Below, one piece after another: positions 37,414 through 47,488 of a stretch of DNA of 64,000 bases; position 1 is the stretch's first letter, and every line of letters begins with the position of its first letter. Made by a program: the position numbers and the translations under genes. The stretch comes from Polymorphobacter megasporae. Its GTDB lineage: Bacteria > Pseudomonadota > Alphaproteobacteria > Sphingomonadales > Sphingomonadaceae. A model generated the notes under the pieces. That model worked only from the letters and a program-made list of their open reading frames with translations, searched no databases and was not told the origin of the DNA. The stretch lies in the NCBI RefSeq assembly GCF_018982885.2, contig NZ_CP081848.1, forward strand, positions 2,666,001 through 2,730,000, read 5' to 3'.

Positions 37414-37634
37414 AGGGGCGCGCGTTATTTGCGACATTGTTCGCCATGGCTGCGCTGATCGCCGCTTTCTGCCTGTCGATCGCCTATTTGGCATTTACGT
37501 ATCTGGGTAATGCGCGTGCGGAGATGATTGCGTTTGCGTTGATCCTCGCGCTCGTCGTTTCCTTCGCAGCGAGCCTGATCGCCCGCGCCTATCGCAAGGC
37601 TGCTGGCGTCGGAGAAGCGAGAAAGACCGCATGA
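37410..37634 (+). CDS. Small two-helix membrane protein inside the nuo operon
   Basis: A 74-residue protein starting with GTG at 37410, which overlaps the nuoD stop by four bases. Two hydrophobic segments (about residues 5-33 and 38-60) are followed by a basic tail ending [10 protein letters not shown]. No family is recognised. Its stop overlaps the nuoE start (ATGA), so it is coupled on both sides. A complex I assembly or supernumerary role is possible by position only. Confidence 0.75.
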   Translation: MKGRALFATLFAMAALIAAFCLSIAYLAFTYLGNARAEMIAFALILALVVSFAASLIARAYRKAAGVGEARKTA

Positions 37635-38278
37635 CCACCGCCACCTACAGCCCCACGACGACCGCCCGCCGCGACGCGTCCCGTCCGCGCGAGTATAGCG
37701 ATTTTGCGTGGACCGCCGCGAACGCCGAGCAGGTCACGGTTATCCTCGCCCGCTATCCCGAAGCGCGCCGCCACTCAGCGATCATGCCGCTGCTTTGGCT
37801 GGCGCAGGAGCAGATGGCGGCGGCGACCGGGTCGGCGTGGCTGCCGGTACCGGTGATCGAGTATGTCGCCGGGCAGATCGGCATGCCGTACATGCGTGCC
37901 TACGAGGTCGCGACCTTCTACACGATGTACAATCTGAAGCCGATCGGGCGCTATCTGGTGCAGGTCTGCGGGACGACGCCGTGCATGCTGCGCGGCTCGG
38001 ACGACCTGTTCAAGGCGTGCAAGGACAAGAGCTTGGTCAAGGGCGGCACCACCGCCGACGGGCTGTTCACGCTGAGCGAAGTCGAGTGCCTCGGTGCCTG
38101 CGCCAACGCGCCGATGGTCCAGATCAACGCCGACAATTACGAGGATCTCGACTATACCAGCATGACCGCCCTGCTCGACGCGCTGGCTCGCGGCGAGATG
38201 CCGAAGACCGGCTCGGCGATCGGGCGGCAGGCGAGCTGCCCCGAGGGCGGGCCGACGTCGCTGCTGGAGATGGTGTGA
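37631..38278 (+). CDS. nuoE: NADH:quinone oxidoreductase subunit E
   Basis: A 215-residue 24 kDa-type subunit with [2Fe-2S] cluster N1a. Ligands: CGTTPCMLRGSD and ECLGACANAPMVQ. The thioredoxin-like domain follows the helical region (MRAYEVATFYTMYNLKPIGR). The N-terminal 20 residues are variable. ATGA overlaps on both sides, with a small membrane protein gene before and another after it. Confidence 0.96.
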   Translation: MTTATYSPTTTARRDASRPREYSDFAWTAANAEQVTVILARYPEARRHSAIMPLLWLAQEQMAAATGSAWLPVPVIEYVAGQIGMPYMRAYEVATFYTMYNLKPIGRYLVQVCGTTPCMLRGSDDLFKACKDKSLVKGGTTADGLFTLSEVECLGACANAPMVQINADNYEDLDYTSMTALLDALARGEMPKTGSAIGRQASCPEGGPTSLLEMV

Positions 38279-38478
38279 TGAACAGTCCGCAGGTGCTGCG
38301 CTACCTCGCGATGCTGCCGGTTGCGGTTGCGGCTGGCTGCGTGCTGGTCCTGCTTTACAACTGGACGCACGGATTGCCTTTCCGGGAGCCGGCAATTGCC
38401 GTGATCTCGTCGTGTATCGCGTTGGCGGCGCTGACATGGACGCGCGCGGCGCGACTGGAGCAGAGCAATGCTCGCTGA
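38278..38478 (+). CDS. Second small membrane protein inside the nuo operon
   Basis: A 66-residue protein, [20 protein letters not shown], with two hydrophobic helices (to LVLLYNW, and [16 protein letters not shown]) and a short charged tail. The ATG overlaps the nuoE stop by one base (TGATG), and the gene overlaps the nuoF start by 11 bases. No family is recognised. Its size and topology resemble the other passengers at 37410 and 43490. Confidence 0.72.
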   Translation: MNSPQVLRYLAMLPVAVAAGCVLVLLYNWTHGLPFREPAIAVISSCIALAALTWTRAARLEQSNAR

Positions 38479-39775
38479 CAAGGACCGCATCTTCACAAAC
38501 CTCTACGGCTTCCAGCCGTGGGGCCTCGAAGCTGCGCGCAAGCGTGGCGACTGGGCCGACACCAAGGAATTGATGGCGGGCGGGTCCGACGCGATCATCG
38601 ACGTGATGAAGGCGAGCGGCTTGCGCGGACGCGGCGGGGCAGGGTTCCCGACGGGCATGAAGTGGAGCTTCATGCCGAAGGTCCCGAAGCCCGATCGCCC
38701 GAGCTACCTCGTCATCAACGCCGACGAATCCGAGCCGGGGTCGTGCAAGGACCGCGAGATCATCCGCCACGATCCGCACAAGCTGATCGAAGGCGCGCTG
38801 ATCGCCGGCTTCGCGATGCGCGCGTCGGCTGCTTACATCTATGTTCGCGGCGAATATGTCCGCGAGGCCGAGACGCTGTTCGCCGCGGTCGCCGAGGCAT
38901 ACGCCGCCGGGCTGATCGGCAAGAACGCGTGCGGGACGGGGTACGATTTCGACGTCGTCGTCCACCGCGGCGCGGGCGCATACATCTGCGGCGAGGAAAC
39001 CGCGATGCTCGAATCGCTCGAGGGCAAGAAGGGCCAGCCGCGTCTCAAGCCGCCGTTCCCAGCGGGCGCGGGCCTGTACGGCAACCCGACGACGGTCAAC
39101 AACGTCGAATCGATCGCGGTCGCGCCGACGATCCTGCGGCGCGGCGCGGCGTGGTTTTCAGCGATCGGCCGCCCGAAGAACGAAGGCACCAAGCTGTTCC
39201 AGATCAGCGGCCACGTGAACAAGCCGTGCGTCGTCGAGGACGCGATGTCGGTTCCGTTCCGCGAGCTGATCGACACGCATTGCGGCGGCATCCGCGGCGG
39301 CTGGGATAATCTGCTGTGCGTCATCCCCGGCGGCTCGTCGGTCCCGCTCGTCCCCGCGCACCAGATCATCGACTGCCCGATGGACTTCGATGCGTTGAAG
39401 GACCTGAAGTCGGGCCTAGGCACCGCCGCGATCATCGTCATGGACAAGTCGACCGACGTCGTCCGCGCGATCGCCCGGCTGAGCTACTTCTACAAGCACG
39501 AAAGCTGCGGCCAGTGCACCCCGTGCCGCGAAGGCACCGGCTGGATGTGGCGCGTGATGGAACGCCTCGTCACCGGCGAGGCCGAATATCACGAGATCGA
39601 CCTGCTGCTCGAAGTCACCACCGAGATCGAGGGCCACACGATCTGCGCGCTCGGCGACGCCGCGGCTTGGCCGATCCAGGGGCTCATCCGACATTTCCGC
39701 CCCGAGGTCGAAGCGCGGATCGCGAAGCGCAAGGGCTTCGTCCAGGTCCCGGCGATGCTGGAAGCGGCGGAGTGA
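38468..39775 (+). CDS. nuoF: NADH:quinone oxidoreductase subunit F
   Basis: A 435-residue NADH-binding 51 kDa subunit with FMN and cluster N3. Motifs: [18 protein letters not shown] (NADH), [15 protein letters not shown] (FMN), [19 protein letters not shown] and the [4Fe-4S] ligands in [18 protein letters not shown]. Full length. The stop overlaps the GTG of a secreted-protein gene. Confidence 0.98.
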   Translation: MLADKDRIFTNLYGFQPWGLEAARKRGDWADTKELMAGGSDAIIDVMKASGLRGRGGAGFPTGMKWSFMPKVPKPDRPSYLVINADESEPGSCKDREIIRHDPHKLIEGALIAGFAMRASAAYIYVRGEYVREAETLFAAVAEAYAAGLIGKNACGTGYDFDVVVHRGAGAYICGEETAMLESLEGKKGQPRLKPPFPAGAGLYGNPTTVNNVESIAVAPTILRRGAAWFSAIGRPKNEGTKLFQISGHVNKPCVVEDAMSVPFRELIDTHCGGIRGGWDNLLCVIPGGSSVPLVPAHQIIDCPMDFDALKDLKSGLGTAAIIVMDKSTDVVRAIARLSYFYKHESCGQCTPCREGTGWMWRVMERLVTGEAEYHEIDLLLEVTTEIEGHTICALGDAAAWPIQGLIRHFRPEVEARIAKRKGFVQVPAMLEAAE

Positions 39776-40431
39776 AGTACGTCGCTCTGATCGGGCGGGC
39801 GCTGGTGACCGGTGCCGCAATCGCATTTGCAGCGATGCCGGTGCTTGCGCAGACGCCGCCGCCGGCGGGACGCCCGCCGCTCGAGGGGCCGCTGATGGCG
39901 CGGTACCTCGCTGCGGAACAGGTCGGCGGATGTGTCGTGCGAAACAAGCCAAAGGTCGCACAACGTTTCGTCCTGTCTGGAGGCGGCGACCGGTCCGATC
40001 CGGCCTCGAACGCCGCCGAGCTTCGTTATGCAGCAGTGCCATGCCTCAAAGGCGAATTTCGCTCGGTTCATCTCGATGGCCTCGAAATGCGCGGCGCAAT
40101 GGCCGAGGCGCTGTTGAAAGAACATAGCGCGGCCTTGCTGCTTAAGGCGCGGTCGACGCCTCCGCATCTGGCCGAGCGCATTGCGCCTCCGGTCGAGGGG
40201 ATCAATCTCGCGCTGTTCGGCTGTGTCGTCGCAGCGATGCCCGCGCAGGCGGCGGCGCTGCTCGATGCGGCTCCATCGACGTCGGGCGAGGCATCCGCAT
40301 TCGCGGCGATCGAACCGGCGTTGCAGGGTTGCGCGCCCGCCGATGCCGCACTGCATATCAAGCCGAGCGCTGTCCGCTGGCTCGTCGCGACGTCGCTTTA
40401 CCGCCTCGTCGAAACCAATCCCGGGACCTGA
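39772..40431 (+). CDS. Secreted hypothetical protein inside the nuo operon
   Basis: A 219-residue protein beginning at a GTG that overlaps the nuoF stop. The N-terminus is a signal peptide ([19 protein letters not shown], cleavage near VLAQ). The mature part has four cysteines ([28 protein letters not shown]) and ends [14 protein letters not shown]. No family is recognised, and similar secreted proteins occur in sphingomonads. nuoG starts 3 bases after its stop. Why a periplasmic protein sits between two peripheral-arm subunits is unclear. Confidence 0.78.
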   Translation: MKYVALIGRALVTGAAIAFAAMPVLAQTPPPAGRPPLEGPLMARYLAAEQVGGCVVRNKPKVAQRFVLSGGGDRSDPASNAAELRYAAVPCLKGEFRSVHLDGLEMRGAMAEALLKEHSAALLLKARSTPPHLAERIAPPVEGINLALFGCVVAAMPAQAAALLDAAPSTSGEASAFAAIEPALQGCAPADAALHIKPSAVRWLVATSLYRLVETNPGT

Positions 40432-40434
40432 CCA

Positions 40435-42444
40435 ATGCCTATACTCACCGTCGACGGCATCGAGGTCGAGGTTCCCGCCGGGGCGACCGTCATGCAGGCG
40501 TGCGAAGCCGCGGGGGCCGAGATTCCGCGCTTTTGTTATCACGAAAGATTAAGCATCGCCGGTAACTGCCGGATGTGCCTCGTCGATGTGTCGCCGGGAC
40601 CGCCGAAGCCGCAGGCATCGTGCGCGCTTCCCGCCGCCGACAAAATGGTCGTGTCGACGCGCTCGGCCAAGACGCAGAAGGCGCGTGAGGGGGTCATGGA
40701 GTTCCTCCTGATCAACCACCCGCTCGACTGCCCGATCTGCGACCAGGGCGGCGAATGCGACCTGCAGGACCAGAGCCTCAACTACGGCAAGGGCCACACG
40801 CGCTACCTCGAGAACAAGCGCGCGGTGACCGAGAAATACATGGGCCCGCTGGTCAAGACCGTGATGACGCGGTGCATCCACTGCACCCGCTGCGTCCGCT
40901 TTGCCGAGGAGATCGCCGGCGTCGAGGAGATCGGCGCGATCGGGCGCGGCGAAAACATGCAGATCACATCGTACCTCGAAGGCGCGGTGCGGTCGGAGTT
41001 GTCGGGCAATATCATCGACCTGTGCCCGGTCGGCGCGCTGACGTCGAAGCCGTACGCATTCGAAGCGCGGCCGTGGGAATTGAAGCGCACCGAATCGATC
41101 GACGTGATGGACGCGGTCGGGACCAACATCACCGTCCACACCCGCGGCGCGGCGGTGATGCGCGTGACGCCGCGGATCAACGACGACGTCAACGAGGAGT
41201 GGGCGAGCGACGTGACGCGGTTCGCGGTCGACGGGCTTCAGCGCGGACGCCTCGACACGCCGTATGTCCGGGTTGGCGGCAAGTTGCAGAAGGCATCGTG
41301 GGCGCAGGCGTTCGACGCGATCAAGACCGCGCTCGCGGGCGTTGCGGGCGACGAAATCGCGGCGGTCGCGGGTGATTTGTGCGACGTCGAGGCGATGGTC
41401 GCGCTGAAGGACCTGCTCGGCACGCTCGGGTCGAGCCGCCACGAATGCCGCGTCGACGGCGCGGAGATTCCGTCCGCCGACCGCGCGCACTATCTGTTCA
41501 ACACCGGCCTCGCCCAGATCGAGCGCGCCGATGTCATCATCCTCGTCGGCACCAACCCGCGCTGGGAGGCGCCGCTGGTCAACACGCGCATCCGCAAGGC
41601 GGTCCGGCGCGGCGGGGCGAAGGTATTCAACATCGGGCCCGAGGTCGACCTGACCTATCCGCTGATGCAGCTCGGCGATGACGCGGGCGTGCTCGGCGAC
41701 CTGCCGCAGGTCGTCGTCGACGCTTTGGCGAGCGCCGAGCGTCCCGCGATCATCGTCGGGACGGGCGGGATGTCGAGCCTCGGCGCAGTTCACGCGCTGG
41801 TCGCAACGCACAATCTTGTCCGCGACGGCTGGAACGGCGTCAACATCCTCCACACCGCAGCGTCGCGGGTCGGCGCGCTCGACATCGGCTTCGTCACTGA
41901 CGGCGGCATAGCTGCGCTGACGACGGCCGCGCCGAAGATCCTGTTCAACCTCGGCATCGACGAGGTCGAGGTCACGGGCGGATTCACCGTCTATATCGGC
42001 CACCACGGCGACCGCGGCGTCCGCACCGCCGACGTCATTCTGCCCGCCGCCGCCTACACCGAGAAATCGGGAACGTGGGTCAACCTCGAAGGCCGGGTCC
42101 AGCGCGGCGCGCGCGCAGCGTTTCCGCCGGGCGAGGCGCGCGAGGACTGGACGATCTTCCGCGCGCTGTCGGCGGTGCTCGGGCAGGCGCTGCCATACGA
42201 CGACCTCCGCGCGCTACGGACGAGGATCGCGGCGGAGTGGCGGCATCTTGCGAGCGAGGGCGCAACTCCAGCGGTGTGGTCCGCGCCGACCGCATCGACG
42301 GCCGCCGCGCCGTCGGGGCCGTTCACGCTGCCGGTCAAAAACTTCTACCTGACCAACGCGATCGCCCGCGCCAGCGTGACGATGGCTGAATGCGTCGACC
42401 AGATCGTCAACGCAGATGAACCCCAGCTCGAGGCGGCCGAATAA
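40435..42444 (+). CDS. nuoG: NADH:quinone oxidoreductase subunit G
   Basis: A 669-residue 75 kDa-type subunit. Order: N-terminal ferredoxin-like [2Fe-2S] domain ([19 protein letters not shown]), His-Cys3 site ([20 protein letters not shown]), [4Fe-4S] site ([16 protein letters not shown]), then a molybdopterin-oxidoreductase-like domain without cofactor ([20 protein letters not shown]). Length fits alphaproteobacterial NuoG, shorter than in E. coli. Its stop overlaps the nuoH start. Confidence 0.97.
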   Translation: MPILTVDGIEVEVPAGATVMQACEAAGAEIPRFCYHERLSIAGNCRMCLVDVSPGPPKPQASCALPAADKMVVSTRSAKTQKAREGVMEFLLINHPLDCPICDQGGECDLQDQSLNYGKGHTRYLENKRAVTEKYMGPLVKTVMTRCIHCTRCVRFAEEIAGVEEIGAIGRGENMQITSYLEGAVRSELSGNIIDLCPVGALTSKPYAFEARPWELKRTESIDVMDAVGTNITVHTRGAAVMRVTPRINDDVNEEWASDVTRFAVDGLQRGRLDTPYVRVGGKLQKASWAQAFDAIKTALAGVAGDEIAAVAGDLCDVEAMVALKDLLGTLGSSRHECRVDGAEIPSADRAHYLFNTGLAQIERADVIILVGTNPRWEAPLVNTRIRKAVRRGGAKVFNIGPEVDLTYPLMQLGDDAGVLGDLPQVVVDALASAERPAIIVGTGGMSSLGAVHALVATHNLVRDGWNGVNILHTAASRVGALDIGFVTDGGIAALTTAAPKILFNLGIDEVEVTGGFTVYIGHHGDRGVRTADVILPAAAYTEKSGTWVNLEGRVQRGARAAFPPGEAREDWTIFRALSAVLGQALPYDDLRALRTRIAAEWRHLASEGATPAVWSAPTASTAAAPSGPFTLPVKNFYLTNAIARASVTMAECVDQIVNADEPQLEAAE

Positions 42445-43493
42445 TGGGCTTCACCGGCTTCTTCCAAGGCTTTCTCGGCCACGACGTCGGCTATCTCGTC
42501 GCGACGCTCATCCTGATTTTGCTGATCGCGCTGCCGGTCATGCTCGGGGTCGCGATCGCGGTTTATGCCGACCGCAAGATCTGGGCGGGAATGCAGATGC
42601 GGCGCGGCCCGAACGTCGTCGGACCGTTCGGTGCGTTTCAGACCTTCGCCGACGCGCTCAAGCTGTTCCTCAAGGAAACGATCATCCCGTCGGGGGCGAA
42701 CAAGGGCGTCTTCCTGATCGCGCCGATGATCACCTTCACCCTCGCGCTGGTCGCATGGGCGGTGATCCCGTTCGACGCGGGCGTCGTCCTCGCCGACATC
42801 AACGTCGGGCTGTTGTATCTGTTCGCGGTGAGTTCCATGGGCGTCTACGGCATCATCATGTCGGGCTGGGCGTCGAACTCGAAATACCCGTTCCTCGGCG
42901 GCCTGCGCTCGGCGGCGCAGATGGTCAGCTACGAAGTGTCGATCGGCTTCGTCATCGTCTGCGTCGTGCTGTATTCGTCGAGCTTCAACCTGAGCGACAT
43001 CGTGATGAGCCAGAAGGGCAACGTCCTCGGCATCTTCAACGGCAACATCCTCAACCCGTTGCTGTTTCCGATGGCGATCGTGTTCTTCATCTCGGCGCTC
43101 GCCGAGACCAACCGTCCGCCGTTCGATCTTCCGGAGGCCGAGGCGGAACTCGTCGCCGGCTATCAGGTCGAATATTCGTCGATGGCGTTCGCGCTGTTTT
43201 TCCTCGGGGAATACGCCAACGTCCTGCTGATGTGCGCGCTGACGAGCCTGTTGTTCCTCGGCGGCTGGCTGCCCCCGCTTAATTGGGCGCCGCTCTACCT
43301 CGTCCCCGGGTTCATCTGGTTCTTCGCCAAGCTGTTCATGATGTTCTACATTTTCGCCTGGGTGAAGGCGACGGTGCCGCGATACCGCTATGACCAGCTG
43401 ATGCGATTGGGGTGGAAGATATTCCTGCCGATCTCGCTGTTCTGGGTGTGCGTGGTCAGCGGGTGGCTCGTCTTCACGGGGCATTACGCGTGA
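42444..43493 (+). CDS. nuoH: NADH:quinone oxidoreductase subunit H
   Basis: A 349-residue membrane subunit (eight helices) linking the quinone site with the proton pumps. Motifs: [84 protein letters not shown]. Full length. Start ATG overlaps the nuoG stop; the stop overlaps a GTG-started passenger gene. Confidence 0.97.
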   Translation: MGFTGFFQGFLGHDVGYLVATLILILLIALPVMLGVAIAVYADRKIWAGMQMRRGPNVVGPFGAFQTFADALKLFLKETIIPSGANKGVFLIAPMITFTLALVAWAVIPFDAGVVLADINVGLLYLFAVSSMGVYGIIMSGWASNSKYPFLGGLRSAAQMVSYEVSIGFVIVCVVLYSSSFNLSDIVMSQKGNVLGIFNGNILNPLLFPMAIVFFISALAETNRPPFDLPEAEAELVAGYQVEYSSMAFALFFLGEYANVLLMCALTSLLFLGGWLPPLNWAPLYLVPGFIWFFAKLFMMFYIFAWVKATVPRYRYDQLMRLGWKIFLPISLFWVCVVSGWLVFTGHYA

Positions 43494-43699
43494 ACGCGCG
43501 GCAGAAGCAGGCTTGGTTCCATACCGTGTGGATGAGCATTGCGTTGTTCCTCCTCTCGGTCGGTTGGACTGCCTTTTCCGACGTCGATCGCATCAAGCAA
43601 AGTCCGGCAAGCTTCGTCGTCGCGCTTCTGATCGTAACGGTGATTTTCCTCGTTGTGCTGGGGGCCATGCGGCTCGTCTTTACAAGGTTTGTCCGATGA
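43490..43699 (+). CDS. Third small membrane protein inside the nuo operon
   Basis: A 69-residue protein with GTG start overlapping the nuoH stop and stop overlapping the nuoI ATG. Two hydrophobic segments ([16 protein letters not shown] and [19 protein letters not shown]) are joined by the short polar loop [10 protein letters not shown]. No family is recognised. It is distinct in sequence from the passengers at 37410 and 38278 but alike in size and layout. Confidence 0.72.
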   Translation: MNARQKQAWFHTVWMSIALFLLSVGWTAFSDVDRIKQSPASFVVALLIVTVIFLVVLGAMRLVFTRFVR

Positions 43700-44184
43700 A
43701 CGCCGTCTTCCGCGCCGCCAAATCCCTCCTCCTGCTTGAGTTCCTTCGCGGGCTGGCACTGACCTTCAGCTATCAGTTCAAGCCGAAGGCGACGCTCAAC
43801 TACCCGTATGAGAAGGGCCCGCTCAGCCCGCGATTCCGTGGCGAACACGCGCTGCGCCGTTATCCGAATGGCGAGGAACGCTGCATCGCGTGCAAGTTGT
43901 GCGAGGCGGTGTGCCCGGCGCAGGCGATCACGATCGAGGCCGAGCCGCGCGAGGACGGCAGCCGCCGGACGACGCGCTACGACATCGACATGACAAAGTG
44001 CATCTACTGCGGCTTCTGCCAGGAAGCGTGCCCGGTCGACGCGATCGTCGAGGGACCGAACTTCGAATTCTCGACCGAGACGCGCGAGGAACTGATCTAC
44101 GACAAGGACAAGCTTCTCCAGAACGGCGAGCGCTGGGAGCGGGTGATCGCGGCGAACCTGCAGGCCGATGCGGCGTGGCGTTGA
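43696..44184 (+). CDS. nuoI: NADH:quinone oxidoreductase subunit I
   Basis: A 162-residue 23 kDa-type ferredoxin subunit with clusters N6a and N6b. Ligand motifs [16 protein letters not shown] and [16 protein letters not shown]. The N-terminal amphipathic helix ([20 protein letters not shown]) docks to the membrane arm. The ATG overlaps the small membrane protein gene by one codon. Confidence 0.97.
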   Translation: MNAVFRAAKSLLLLEFLRGLALTFSYQFKPKATLNYPYEKGPLSPRFRGEHALRRYPNGEERCIACKLCEAVCPAQAITIEAEPREDGSRRTTRYDIDMTKCIYCGFCQEACPVDAIVEGPNFEFSTETREELIYDKDKLLQNGERWERVIAANLQADAAWR

Positions 44185-44380
44185 GCACCGCGGTGCTCGG
44201 GACGGCGGGGCCCACCGCTCGCCGGCTCATCGTGCGCCCGCGCCGCGCGGCCGACGGCGTGAGATTGAGTCTAACCATGCGCGCAGCGAACCCGCTGTCC
44301 GTGATCACGACCGTACCGTCCTCTTTGCTTGCCGCGCTTGTCGCAGGGCGTTAGACGCACCGCAGCATAACCAATCACGC

Positions 44381-44440
44381 GTCATCCCGCGAAGGCGAGG
44401 ACCCATCACCCACATTGTCGGGGTGATGGGTCGCTGCCTT
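44381..44440. repeat. REP-like palindromic element in the nuoI-nuoJ gap
   Basis: The 297 bases between nuoI and nuoJ hold no supported gene. From 44381, GTCATCCCGCGAAGGCGAGG is followed by ACCCATCACC and its inverted copy GGTGATGGGT (44422-44431). The motif resembles the elements at 50473 and 53831. The first part of the gap (44185-44380) shows nothing clear. Confidence 0.55.
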
Positions 44441-44481
44441 CCAAAAGACGACGAAACCAAAACTGGACAACGCCTCTACCC

Positions 44482-45093
44482 ATGATCGCCGCGCTCGCCT
44501 TTTACCTGTTCGCGGGCTTCGTCATCCTCGGTGGCGCGCTGACGATCCTGTCGCGCAACCCGGTCCACTCGGTGCTGTGGCTGATCCTCGCCTTCTTCAA
44601 CGCCGCCGGGCTGTTCGTCCTGCTCGGGGCGGAGTTCCTCGCGATGATCCTCGTCATCGTTTACGTCGGCGCGGTCGCGGTGCTGTTTCTGTTCGTCGTG
44701 ATGATGCTCGACGTCGACTTCGCCCAGCTCCGCGCGGGTTTCGCCAAATACCTGCCATTCGGCATCGGGCTCGCGGTCGTGCTCCTCGCCGAACTGCTGC
44801 TGATCCTCGGCGGCGGCAGCTTCGGCATCAGCGCGCCCGCCGTCAGTCACGCCCCTGTGATCGCCGGAATGACCAACACCCAGGCGCTCGGCAGCCTGAT
44901 CTACACGCGCTACGTCTACATCTTCCAGGCGGCGGGCATGGTGCTGCTGACCGCGATGATCGGCGCGATCGTCCTGACGCACCGCCAGCGCCCCGGCATC
45001 CGCAAGCAGAATATCAGCATGCAGAACGCGCGCACCCCGGGCGAAGCGACGTCGAAGGTCCAGCCCGTCAGCGGCGAGGGCGTGACGCTATGA
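44482..45093 (+). CDS. nuoJ: NADH:quinone oxidoreductase subunit J
   Basis: A 203-residue membrane subunit with five helices. Motifs: [52 protein letters not shown]. Subunit J contains the helix that couples quinone reduction to pumping. After the last helix is a polar tail ([20 protein letters not shown]). It follows the only sizeable gap in the nuo operon; a separate promoter there is possible but not recognised. Overlaps nuoK by four bases. Confidence 0.96.
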   Translation: MIAALAFYLFAGFVILGGALTILSRNPVHSVLWLILAFFNAAGLFVLLGAEFLAMILVIVYVGAVAVLFLFVVMMLDVDFAQLRAGFAKYLPFGIGLAVVLLAELLLILGGGSFGISAPAVSHAPVIAGMTNTQALGSLIYTRYVYIFQAAGMVLLTAMIGAIVLTHRQRPGIRKQNISMQNARTPGEATSKVQPVSGEGVTL

Positions 45094-45410
45094 GCGCTCC
45101 CGTCGTGATCGGTCTCGGGCATTACCTTGCGGTCGGGGCGATCCTGTTCGTCCTCGGTGTGCTCGGCATCTTCATCAACCGCAAGAACGTCATCATCATC
45201 CTGATGTCGATCGAGCTGATCCTGCTCAGCGTCAACATCAACCTCGTCGCCTTCTCGTCGTTCGCGCACGACATGGTTGGGCAGGTGTTCGCGATGTTCG
45301 TCCTGACCGTCGCGGCGGGCGAGGCGGCGATCGGGCTGGCGATCCTCGTCGTCTATTTCCGCAATCGCGGGACGATCGCGGTCGACGATATCAACCAGAT
45401 GAAGGGCTAG
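45090..45410 (+). CDS. nuoK: NADH:quinone oxidoreductase subunit K
   Basis: A 106-residue three-helix membrane subunit. Visible: [39 protein letters not shown] with the conserved membrane Glu, and [19 protein letters not shown] with the second conserved Glu. Start overlaps the nuoJ stop (ATGA). Confidence 0.97.
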   Translation: MSAPVVIGLGHYLAVGAILFVLGVLGIFINRKNVIIILMSIELILLSVNINLVAFSSFAHDMVGQVFAMFVLTVAAGEAAIGLAILVVYFRNRGTIAVDDINQMKG

Positions 45411-45412
45411 GC

Positions 45413-47488
45413 ATGATCCAGCTCCTCGTCTTCCTGCCGCTCGTCGCCGCGTTGATCGCCGGCCTCGGCAACCGCATGCTCGGCGACACGATCGCCAAGT
45501 CGGTGACGACCGCCGCGCTGTTTGTCTCCGCCGCGCTGGCATGGGTGGTGTTCGTCCAGACCGGCCTCGGCCACGGCACGGGCTACACGCTGCCGGTCCT
45601 CGACTGGATCGATTCGGGCGACCTTCACGTCGCCTGGGCGTTCAAGATCGACGCGTTGACGTCGGTCATGCTCGTCGTCATCACCACCGTCTCGGCGCTC
45701 GTCCATCTCTACTCGTGGGGGTACATGGCCGAGGATCCCGACCAGCCGCGCTTCTTCGCCTATCTCAGCCTGTTCACCTTCGCGATGCTGATGCTCGTGA
45801 CCGCCGACAACCTCGTCCAGATGTTCATGGGCTGGGAGGGCGTCGGCCTCGCGTCGTACCTGCTGATCGGCTTCTGGTATTACAAGCCGAGCGCCAACGC
45901 CGCCGCGATCAAGGCGTTCGTCGTCAACCGCGTCGGCGACTTCGGCTTCTCGCTCGGCATCTTCGGCACCTTCCTCGTCTTCAAGACGGTCAAGCTCGAC
46001 GTCATCCTCGCCGCCGCCGCGGGCATGAAGGGCACGACCTTCTTGTTTCTCGGCGTGCCGGTCGACGTGATGACGTGCCTGTGCCTGCTGCTGTTCGTCG
46101 GCGCGATGGGCAAGTCGGCGCAGCTCGGCCTCCACACGTGGCTGCCCGACGCGATGGAGGGGCCGACCCCGGTGTCGGCGCTGATCCACGCCGCGACGAT
46201 GGTCACCGCCGGCGTCTTCATGGTCTGCCGACTGTCGCCGATGTTCGAGACGAGCGCGACTGCGTTGACCGTTGTCACCTATGTCGGCGCGGCGACCGCG
46301 CTGTTCGCTGCGACGGTCGCGTGCGTCCAGACCGACATCAAGCGCGTCATCGCCTATTCGACGTGCTCGCAGCTTGGCTACATGTTCTTCGCCGCCGGGT
46401 CGGGCGCGTACGGCGCGGCGATGTTCCACCTGTTCACCCACGCCTTCTTCAAGGCGCTGCTTTTCCTTGGCGCGGGCGCGGTGATCCATTCGATGCACCA
46501 CGAGCAGGACATGCGCTTCTACGGCGGCCTGCGGAAGAACCTGCCGCTGACCTTCGCGGCGATGACGATCGGGACGCTGTCGCTGACCGGCTTCTTCTTC
46601 ACCAGCGGCTATTATTCGAAGGACGCGATCATCGAGGCGGCGTTCGCGCGCGGGACGCAGGCAGGATATTTCGCCTTTGCGATCGGTGCGTTCGTCGCGC
46701 TGCTGACGAGCTTCTATTCGTGGCGGCTCGCGTTCCTGACCTTCTTCGGCGAACCACGCTGGGCGGGGAGCGAGCATATCGCGCATGCCCACGATGAGCA
46801 TCACGGCCACGATGCCGAGACCGGGCACGCCGCGCACGATACGGAATCGACCAACGACAGCGTCGGCATGGAGCACGACCATGCCCCGGTCCACGCGCAG
46901 GTCGCCACCGGCACCGGCGGCTATCACCCGCACGAATCGCCGTGGACGATGCTGCTCCCGCTTGCCGTGCTGAGCATCGGCGCATTGTTCGCCGGCTTCG
47001 TCTTCCACAATGCCTTCATCTCGCCCGAAGGCGGTGCCGCGTTCTGGCAGGGCTCAGCGGTGTTCAACGCGCACCTCGCCGAGGCGAGCGAGCATCTGCC
47101 GGCGTGGGTCGTCTGGACCCCGGGCGTCATGTTCTTCCTCGGGCTCGGCCTCGCCGCGCAATATTACCTGCGCGATCGCGACGCCCCGGCGCGCTTCGTC
47201 AAGGCGTTCGGCGGGCTGTACGCCTTCCTCGTCCACAAATGGTATTTCGACGAGCTGTATAATCTCGTCTTCGTCCGCGGCGCGTTCTTCTTCGGCAATC
47301 TGTTCTGGAAGGTCGGCGACCAGGGCATCATCGACCGCTTCGGTCCCGACGGCATCGCCGCCGCGGTATCGGAATCGGCGTCGGTGGCGAAGCGCTTCCA
47401 GTCGGGCTACCTCTATTCGTACGCGCTGGTCATGCTGATCGGGGTCGCCGCGGCGGCGACATGGTTCGTGCCGCGAGTGTTCCAGTGA
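45413..47488 (+). CDS. nuoL: NADH:quinone oxidoreductase subunit L
   Basis: A 691-residue antiporter-like proton-pumping subunit at the distal end of the membrane arm. Motifs: FMGWEGVGLASYLLIGFWY, GKSAQLGLHTWLPDAMEGPT, VSALIHAATMVTAGVFMV, the conserved Lys/His helices, and the C-terminal lateral helix region. Residues about 453-510 form a loop rich in His, Asp and Glu (for example HAHDEHHGHDAETGHAAHD), longer than in many homologues. Full length. Confidence 0.97.
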   Translation: MIQLLVFLPLVAALIAGLGNRMLGDTIAKSVTTAALFVSAALAWVVFVQTGLGHGTGYTLPVLDWIDSGDLHVAWAFKIDALTSVMLVVITTVSALVHLYSWGYMAEDPDQPRFFAYLSLFTFAMLMLVTADNLVQMFMGWEGVGLASYLLIGFWYYKPSANAAAIKAFVVNRVGDFGFSLGIFGTFLVFKTVKLDVILAAAAGMKGTTFLFLGVPVDVMTCLCLLLFVGAMGKSAQLGLHTWLPDAMEGPTPVSALIHAATMVTAGVFMVCRLSPMFETSATALTVVTYVGAATALFAATVACVQTDIKRVIAYSTCSQLGYMFFAAGSGAYGAAMFHLFTHAFFKALLFLGAGAVIHSMHHEQDMRFYGGLRKNLPLTFAAMTIGTLSLTGFFFTSGYYSKDAIIEAAFARGTQAGYFAFAIGAFVALLTSFYSWRLAFLTFFGEPRWAGSEHIAHAHDEHHGHDAETGHAAHDTESTNDSVGMEHDHAPVHAQVATGTGGYHPHESPWTMLLPLAVLSIGALFAGFVFHNAFISPEGGAAFWQGSAVFNAHLAEASEHLPAWVVWTPGVMFFLGLGLAAQYYLRDRDAPARFVKAFGGLYAFLVHKWYFDELYNLVFVRGAFFFGNLFWKVGDQGIIDRFGPDGIAAAVSESASVAKRFQSGYLYSYALVMLIGVAAAATWFVPRVFQ

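Noticed and set aside
40549-42006. 485-residue minus-strand frame across nuoG
   Set aside because: Shadow of nuoG: Asp/Arg/Val-rich composition without any fold signature.
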